DNA of 59,091 nt from assembly GCF_013294015.1 (NCBI RefSeq), contig NZ_JABSNO010000022.1:1-59091 (forward strand). The letters run 5' to 3'. Below, in pieces: positions 54,076 through 59,091 of this stretch. Under the pieces are notes generated by a model. The model made no database searches. It was given only the letters and a program-made list of their open reading frames with translations, and had not been told where the DNA came from. How positions within the stretch are numbered: position 1 is the first letter of the stretch; every line of letters begins with the position of its first letter. The position numbers and the translations under genes were made by a program. This stretch comes from Frigoriflavimonas asaccharolytica (lineage in GTDB: Bacteria > Bacteroidota > Bacteroidia > Flavobacteriales > Weeksellaceae).

Positions 54076-56559
54076 ATGAAAAAACTAATTTTACTAGTAT
54101 TAATCGCATTTTACGGACAATCCAAAGCTTGTGCATGGTATGAACCAGATTATGAATATTTTAATGTTTTCACGCAAAATTTAATTCCGAATAAAGCATA
54201 TCAACCTTTTTTGCTCACATATTCTAGTCCTTTTTATGAGGATGAAAACGCAATTTTAGATGAAAATATTGAAGCTTGGCAGAAATTCTTTAATAATGAT
54301 TTGAATTATGAAGAAACCAGAGCTTTGGTAACCTTAGTAGACATCAAACATTTAAATAATATAAAATCTGGGAAGCTCTCTCACCCATTATTTCAAAAAA
54401 CCGGCGTTAGATTTTATACAAAATATAAAGAAGCAATGGATTATCTCATTCAGGCCAAATATATGGAACCTTACATGAGAATTCAATACCAAGAAAATCC
54501 AGATTCTTTTTATTATCCATCAGATTCTTCTGAAAAAAATGCGACTCAATTAAATTATGCAAAAACTATTGCTGCCTTAAAAAGTCTTTATAACGCCGCA
54601 AAAAATCCTGAAATAAAATTGAGGTATGGCTATCAAATGGTACGTTTCAACCATTATTCTCGCAAATTTGCAGCATCTGTAAATGACTTTAAAAAATATG
54701 TAGAACCATTGAAAAAAGATACGCCTATTTATTGGTATGCACTCGATCAGAAAGCTGGCGCAGAACGTGGACTATTGTTATTTAACGAAGCGAATTACGA
54801 TTTTTTTCAAGTTTTTATGCATTCTAGAAATAAGAAAAAGAGCGCCTATAATTCCATGAAATTCAGCAACAATAGTGAGTTTGAATCTTTGGTGAAAATG
54901 GCAAAAAATGCAGAAGAAAAAAATGTGGCGTACTTTCTATTGGCATACAACAAATTTAATAATCCTGTTTCTATAATGGAAAAGATGTTGCAAAACAATG
55001 CTAATTCAGATATTTTGAAAGTTTTAGCAGCAAGATCTATCAATGAATTGGAACGCTCCTATCTTCCGATATACGTAACTTGTGGTAAGGATTGCAAAAC
55101 TAAAGACAAAAGACTACCACTCTACAATGCATCCTTACAAATGGCTGAAGGTAATAGTGAAGATTATACCGTAGAATTAGGGAAATTTATTGCAAAAGCT
55201 CGTGCAAAATCGGATGACGATTATTGGAAAATGGCGGATGCATATATTCAATTTTTATATAAAGATTATGCGAAAAGTTTGATGATCTTGAATCAAATAA
55301 AAACCAATGATTCGCAATATTTGGAAGAAATAAAAAAACTGAAAATGCTGAATGACATTGTTTCTCAACCAAAAATTACCGAAAAATTTGAGGTAGAAAT
55401 GATTACAAAATACGGCCAATTTTTTACTGCGAAACCAAAAGAACAACAAAATTATTGGGAAAATGGTAATAGCACGACGGATTTCATAAGAGATATTCTT
55501 GCCAATAGATACTTTTTGCAGGGTGAAGATGGAAAATCTTTCTTAATGAACAACCAACTGTCTGATTTGCAATATAATCCGAATTCTGAATTGGTGAAAA
55601 AGGTAGAAGCATTCTACAAAAAGAATAACAAAAATCCTTTTGAAAAATATATCGCGGAAAATTTAAATAATGTAGGTAATACAGACGCTTTCTTTAATGT
55701 GATTTATGGAGATTTTGCGATGAGAAATGCACAATTTGCCAAAGCAAAAGAGCATTATCAAGCTGCTACAAATTTTACAGGGATTCCGCGGACAGTTTAT
55801 CATTGGAACGAAGAAAGCAGAACAAGCTCAATGATGAAATTTGACAAAAACCAATATGATGGATTTAAAAATATATCTAATCTTATTTTTGGTCACAACA
55901 TTTGGGAAAGTTTTGGAAGCGCGGCCAATGAATCTATGAAAGCCGAGAATACGAAAGATTTTCCGTTCATAAAAAATTCTATGACGAAATTAGAATTAGC
56001 AAACGCAGCCATTCAACTAGAAAACACGGGTAAGGGAAATTCTGAAATTGCAGCAAAAGCAAATCAACTTTTGGGTAATTTACTATACAATACTTCTCTG
56101 CTTGGCTACTATCGCCATGTATTTGTGATGGATGTAACCAACGAAAATGGGCCAAAATTTAATGGAGGCTATGGCGAAACAGATTTCCATTATTATTACA
56201 AAAACTTTAGCTATAACAGCTTTATAGAGCCAGACAATTTTGATCTTGCATTAAATTACTATCAAAAAGCATTGGCGAAAAATAATGATAGAGAAGAGCA
56301 AGCCAGAATTTTGTTTCAAATGGCGAGTGCGGAACAAGGAAAATATTACCAAGCAGAATCTGAAAATTCTGAAGAAATTTCTTATAGTGATTCAAATTAT
56401 GAAGCGAAAATGAAAGCTAGAGAAGCTAGGGAAGATGCTTTTAAAAATTCTAAATTCAGAAATAATTTTGCCTTGCTAAAAAGTAAATACGCCGATACCA
56501 AAACAGTGAAAAGTTTGAGAAACAGTTGTTCTTATTTTGAATATTATATGAGAAAGTAA
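54076..56559 (+). CDS. Large secreted protein of unknown function (helical repeats)
   Basis: An 827-residue protein with signal peptide 1-19 (cleaving near KACAW). The mature N-terminus ACAWYEPDYEYFNVFTQNL is followed by mostly helical sequence with TPR-like stretches (for example YGDFAMRNAQFAKAKEHYQAA, 555-575, and DNFDLALNYYQKAL, about 735-748). No enzyme motif is visible. Relatives usually occur beside lipoproteins like the 52792 gene, which I infer from style, not from a search. Function unknown. Confidence 0.75.
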   Translation: MKKLILLVLIAFYGQSKACAWYEPDYEYFNVFTQNLIPNKAYQPFLLTYSSPFYEDENAILDENIEAWQKFFNNDLNYEETRALVTLVDIKHLNNIKSGKLSHPLFQKTGVRFYTKYKEAMDYLIQAKYMEPYMRIQYQENPDSFYYPSDSSEKNATQLNYAKTIAALKSLYNAAKNPEIKLRYGYQMVRFNHYSRKFAASVNDFKKYVEPLKKDTPIYWYALDQKAGAERGLLLFNEANYDFFQVFMHSRNKKKSAYNSMKFSNNSEFESLVKMAKNAEEKNVAYFLLAYNKFNNPVSIMEKMLQNNANSDILKVLAARSINELERSYLPIYVTCGKDCKTKDKRLPLYNASLQMAEGNSEDYTVELGKFIAKARAKSDDDYWKMADAYIQFLYKDYAKSLMILNQIKTNDSQYLEEIKKLKMLNDIVSQPKITEKFEVEMITKYGQFFTAKPKEQQNYWENGNSTTDFIRDILANRYFLQGEDGKSFLMNNQLSDLQYNPNSELVKKVEAFYKKNNKNPFEKYIAENLNNVGNTDAFFNVIYGDFAMRNAQFAKAKEHYQAATNFTGIPRTVYHWNEESRTSSMMKFDKNQYDGFKNISNLIFGHNIWESFGSAANESMKAENTKDFPFIKNSMTKLELANAAIQLENTGKGNSEIAAKANQLLGNLLYNTSLLGYYRHVFVMDVTNENGPKFNGGYGETDFHYYYKNFSYNSFIEPDNFDLALNYYQKALAKNNDREEQARILFQMASAEQGKYYQAESENSEEISYSDSNYEAKMKAREAREDAFKNSKFRNNFALLKSKYADTKTVKSLRNSCSYFEYYMRK

Positions 56560-56786
56560 CTATAAACTTTTACAAATTTAAATAATCGCAATACTTTAAT
56601 TTTTAATTACTTAAAAATTGTTAGAAAAAATAATAATAAAAATACTTCAATAAGAATTTGAATGGGAAAATATTTAATTCTGTCACGATAAAAACTACTA
56701 AACCAATTCTGTTATAGTTTTATAAAAATTGTTTTGGGTCTTTAGTTTAATTATCTTGCAGGATGTAATAATTGCACTTCATCTCT

Positions 56787-58490
56787 ATGAAAAAACTTAT
56801 ATTTTTTGCTTCTATCTTTTTACCAATTATTTGTTTTTCACAATTTTTTTCGACGAAGAATGATTTGGATCAAATTAACTCGCTTGTATTTTCGATTTCT
56901 AAAAATTATGACCAGCAAAAAGACACCATACAGTTAAAAAATTTCATTGGGAAATTGGCATCTGAAAATAAGGTGAAAGCTAGAATCTACCCAATCATCG
57001 AGCAAATTTTTGTGGCTAACAAAAATTCAGATTTGCAAGACCAAATGAATCGTGAAAGCACGAGACTTTTCGAAAAGGCTATTAAAAGTTCCATAAAATT
57101 AAATCGGCAAGATTTAATTATGTGGACACAAGTTAATTATGCTTTTTATCTCTATAAGTACCGAGAATACAAAAATTCTTTTCCCTATTTCTTAAGTTCC
57201 ATCAAATATTTAGAAGAAAATCCGGATCAAGACATTATTCAGCCTGCGAAAACCTACATAAAAATCGGCTATTTTAGTGATACTATTGGTGAACGTGAAA
57301 ATGCTATTAAATTTTTAAAAAAAGCGCAAACATATACGCATGAAAATGCTAGAGAAATGGCCAATATTCTGGATAATATTGGCAATTGCTATTGGAAACT
57401 AAACAATAGCAAAGAAGCAGAAAAATATTATAATGAAGCCAAAATAATTGCACTGAAAAGTAAGGATGAATTGAGGTATGCTAAAACTCTAGGTAATATC
57501 GGAATTATAAAAACGAGTGAAAAGAAATACGATGAGGCGGAAAAACTAATCTTGAAAGATATAGAAATTTCTGAAAAATTGAAGAGCCATCAAAATACAA
57601 TGTTTGCTTTAATACATTTGAGTAATGTTTACTTAGCAGAAAAAAAAATAGACTTGGCTGAAAAAGTACTACAAAAAGCCAACTGTATTGCCAAATCCAA
57701 AAACTACTTCAAAAGTTCTGAACTAGATATCTTTTTACAATTACTAGAAGTCGCAAAAAGTAGGAAGGATGATTCTCAAGAATTAGCATTAAGAAGAAAA
57801 GTAGACACCTTAAAATTAGAATTAAAGAATTTTGATGGCGAAGAAGCTATATCTGAAATTAATTGGGATACTCAAAAAGAAATTTCGCAATTTCAGCTTG
57901 CCGCCATAAAGGAAAAAGGTGATAAAGAATATATACAAAAGATTGCAGCTATTGTGTTTTCTCTGTTTTTGATAGTTCTTATCATTTTTATCGTAAAATT
58001 TTTAAAAAATAAACACAAAATTGCAAAATCTGATTTTGATAAGAAGGTATTAACATTATCTCTAAACCAATTGAAATCTGAAAAAAAATTGACGGTATCT
58101 CAACAGACAATAGAATCCTACAAAATTTATCTATCTGAAAAAAATGAACAAATAGAAAACTTGGAACATGAGATAGAAAAAGTAACAAATTCTACCTCTC
58201 CATATAATTCTGTACAAAAAGGGGAGCTACAAAAACTATTGGAATCTCATTTGATGACACATGAAAATTGGACAAATTTTAAGACAATTTATATTAATGA
58301 AAACCCGGAAGAATATCATGCATTAATAAAGGAATTACCAGATCTTACAGATTCTAATTTGAGGATTATAATTCTGGCACAAATGGGAATGAGCAACAAT
58401 GAAATGTCTAATATTTTGGGCGTAACGGTAGATGCTGTGAAAAAAGCAAAGCAGCGACTTCGGAAAAAATATAGCGAAATAAGTATTTAA
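56787..58490 (+). CDS. TPR sensor-like protein with membrane helix and C-terminal HTH
   Basis: A 567-residue protein from ATG 56787; a TTG five codons upstream is not preferred. Signal peptide 1-18, TPR array about 80-330 (ILDNIGNCYWKLNNSKEAEKYYNEA), membrane helix about 386-408, coiled coil about 425-475, and a C-terminal LuxR-like HTH (LAQMGMSNNEMSNILGVTVDAVKKAKQRLRKKY, about 527-560). This is the layout of flavobacterial TPR-HTH transmembrane regulators: periplasmic sensing joined to cytoplasmic DNA binding in one chain. Ligand and targets are unknown. Confidence 0.88.
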   Translation: MKKLIFFASIFLPIICFSQFFSTKNDLDQINSLVFSISKNYDQQKDTIQLKNFIGKLASENKVKARIYPIIEQIFVANKNSDLQDQMNRESTRLFEKAIKSSIKLNRQDLIMWTQVNYAFYLYKYREYKNSFPYFLSSIKYLEENPDQDIIQPAKTYIKIGYFSDTIGERENAIKFLKKAQTYTHENAREMANILDNIGNCYWKLNNSKEAEKYYNEAKIIALKSKDELRYAKTLGNIGIIKTSEKKYDEAEKLILKDIEISEKLKSHQNTMFALIHLSNVYLAEKKIDLAEKVLQKANCIAKSKNYFKSSELDIFLQLLEVAKSRKDDSQELALRRKVDTLKLELKNFDGEEAISEINWDTQKEISQFQLAAIKEKGDKEYIQKIAAIVFSLFLIVLIIFIVKFLKNKHKIAKSDFDKKVLTLSLNQLKSEKKLTVSQQTIESYKIYLSEKNEQIENLEHEIEKVTNSTSPYNSVQKGELQKLLESHLMTHENWTNFKTIYINENPEEYHALIKELPDLTDSNLRIIILAQMGMSNNEMSNILGVTVDAVKKAKQRLRKKYSEISI

Positions 58491-58500
58491 TTTACATAGA

Positions 58501-58533
58501 AAAAACCTGTAGTACTTACGTAAAACAGGTTTG
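58501..58533 (-). terminator. Hairpin with T run on the minus strand
   Basis: AAACCTGT pairs with ACAGGTTT. On the minus strand the second arm is followed by TTTTTT; on the plus strand no T run follows. It therefore best fits a minus-strand transcript. Confidence 0.55.
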
Positions 58534-58798
58534 CAAAATATAAAGAATTGTGTTTTCTGGTAATTAGCAGATTGTTTTATTTTTATCTATTAATTACTGT
58601 AAAAGTACATCTCGATAATTAAAAACTAAAGAAAAAGGGGTGGACAAATAGGTGGACAAATGAACGAATCACTATAAAGACCAGATTATCTGTGTCTTAA
58701 AGTGCTAAATTCTTAGTATTTATAATGAAATTTTGTAATTAAAAAATTCTAAACTCATATTTCGCTATTTGTTCTTATCATTTATTTCCTACTTTTAG

Positions 58799-58936
58799 CT
58801 AAGTAAAAAGCTTTTTGACAGCTCCACCAGCGCAAGCTTCATTTCCTCTTATTAAAGCACATGCAACAAGCTTTTTGCCATAAGCCACCTGCTTTAAAAA
58901 ACCAATTACAAATCCAAGACTTGCGACAAAGAACAA
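58799..58936 (-). CDS. Possible small secreted or membrane peptide
   Basis: A 45-codon frame with TTG start (58936), reading FFVASLGFVIGFLKQVAYG and then KKLVACALIRGNEACAGGAV, ending at TAG 58799-58801. A hydrophobic start, a two-cysteine core and a GG pair make it peptide-like. No ATG, and no family recognised. The minus-strand terminator at 58501-58533 is the only other support. Confidence 0.3.
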   Translation of the reverse strand: MFFVASLGFVIGFLKQVAYGKKLVACALIRGNEACAGGAVKKLFT

Positions 58937-58994
58937 CTTTTTGATAATTTAAATTTTATTTTTCTAATAAGTAATTAAAATAATGAAACATTTA

Positions 58995-59091
58995 TGATAC
59001 CCTTGAAAAACTGGACCACTATTTAAGTTGAAATTATTAACTTTAAATAGTCGGAAAAAACATGAGAAAAACGAGAAGAAAATTTGATGGT
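58995..59091 (+). mobile_element. Left end of a second IS3-type element (runs off the edge)
   Basis: From TGATACCC (58995) the sequence runs through AAACTGGACCAC, a typical IS3-group end, to the ATG of a transposase at 59062. The right end is outside the window. Confidence 0.6.
59062..59091 (+). CDS. Start of an IS3-type transposase OrfA (partial)
   Basis: ATG 59062 opens MRKTRRKFDG, the typical start of IS3-group OrfA proteins (K-T-R-R-K-F). Only ten codons are visible. Confidence 0.65.
   Translation, partial: MRKTRRKFDG

Larger units (their letters stand above)
58491..58994. other. Intergenic region between the TPR-HTH gene and the right-end IS
   Basis: The 504 bp contain a hairpin (58504-58533) that reads as a terminator mainly for the minus strand, a GTGGACAAA doublet at 58641-58660, and a possible small ORF on the minus strand (58799-58936). 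Otherwise AT-rich. Confidence 0.45.

Overview
The window looks like chromosome from a low-GC member of the Flavobacteriia (phylum Bacteroidota), most likely Weeksellaceae in the Chryseobacterium neighbourhood. The evidence is the protein styles (DUF4350/DUF4129/SpoIIM/MoxR cluster, CtlX, OmpA with thrombospondin type 3 repeats, OMP_b-brl_3 receptor, GxxExxY protein), the many short lipoproteins, and promoter-like TAnnTTTG elements in place of a typical -10/-35 pair. This assignment comes from recognition, not from a database search.

Layout. 1-2.5 kb: an OsmC protein, a lipoprotein with a suspicious in-frame stop, and DUF58. 2.6-8.6 kb (minus): an envelope operon SpoIIM / membrane protein / DUF4129 / DUF4350 / MoxR / DUF58. 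A Y1 (HUH) transposase with hairpin repeats on both sides sits in the middle of it. 8.6-20 kb: RDD protein, GNAT, glycosyltransferase, LpxH-like phosphatase, YebC, OmpA, SmpB, ABC-F, RecJ, NadD, DUF3817, and a frameshifted carboxypeptidase-regulatory-like lipoprotein. 21-31 kb: TonB-type outer-membrane barrel, CtlX, GxxExxY, CutC, DDAH-like hydrolase, citrate synthase, enolase. 30.7-34.4 kb: an AT-rich accessory island with a second, unrelated REP-associated tyrosine transposase, its palindromic repeats, orphan small genes, a gene remnant, and a 22-bp-period palindromic array. 34.5-36.1 kb: small lipoprotein and a nucleotide pyrophosphatase-like enzyme. 36.2-50.25 kb: the minus-strand S10/spc/alpha ribosomal operons from rplC to rplQ, with secY, infA and rpoA. 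50.4-59 kb: DUF805 protein, lipoprotein, an intact IS3-type element with inverted ends and a 4-bp target duplication, three secreted or membrane proteins including a TPR-TM-HTH regulator, and the left end of another IS3-type element.

The most interesting material is not in the housekeeping genes. It is in (a) two separate single-copy HUH transposases, each with its own family of hairpin repeats in opposite orientation on its two sides; (b) repeats of the second family that supply the last codons and stop of neighbouring genes and that carry a duplicated copy of the transposase leader; (c) a five-unit, exactly 22-bp-spaced array with core TGCGCA; and (d) an ABC-F protein whose two composite ATP sites are degraded in a complementary way. 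No tRNA, rRNA, CRISPR array or prophage was seen.
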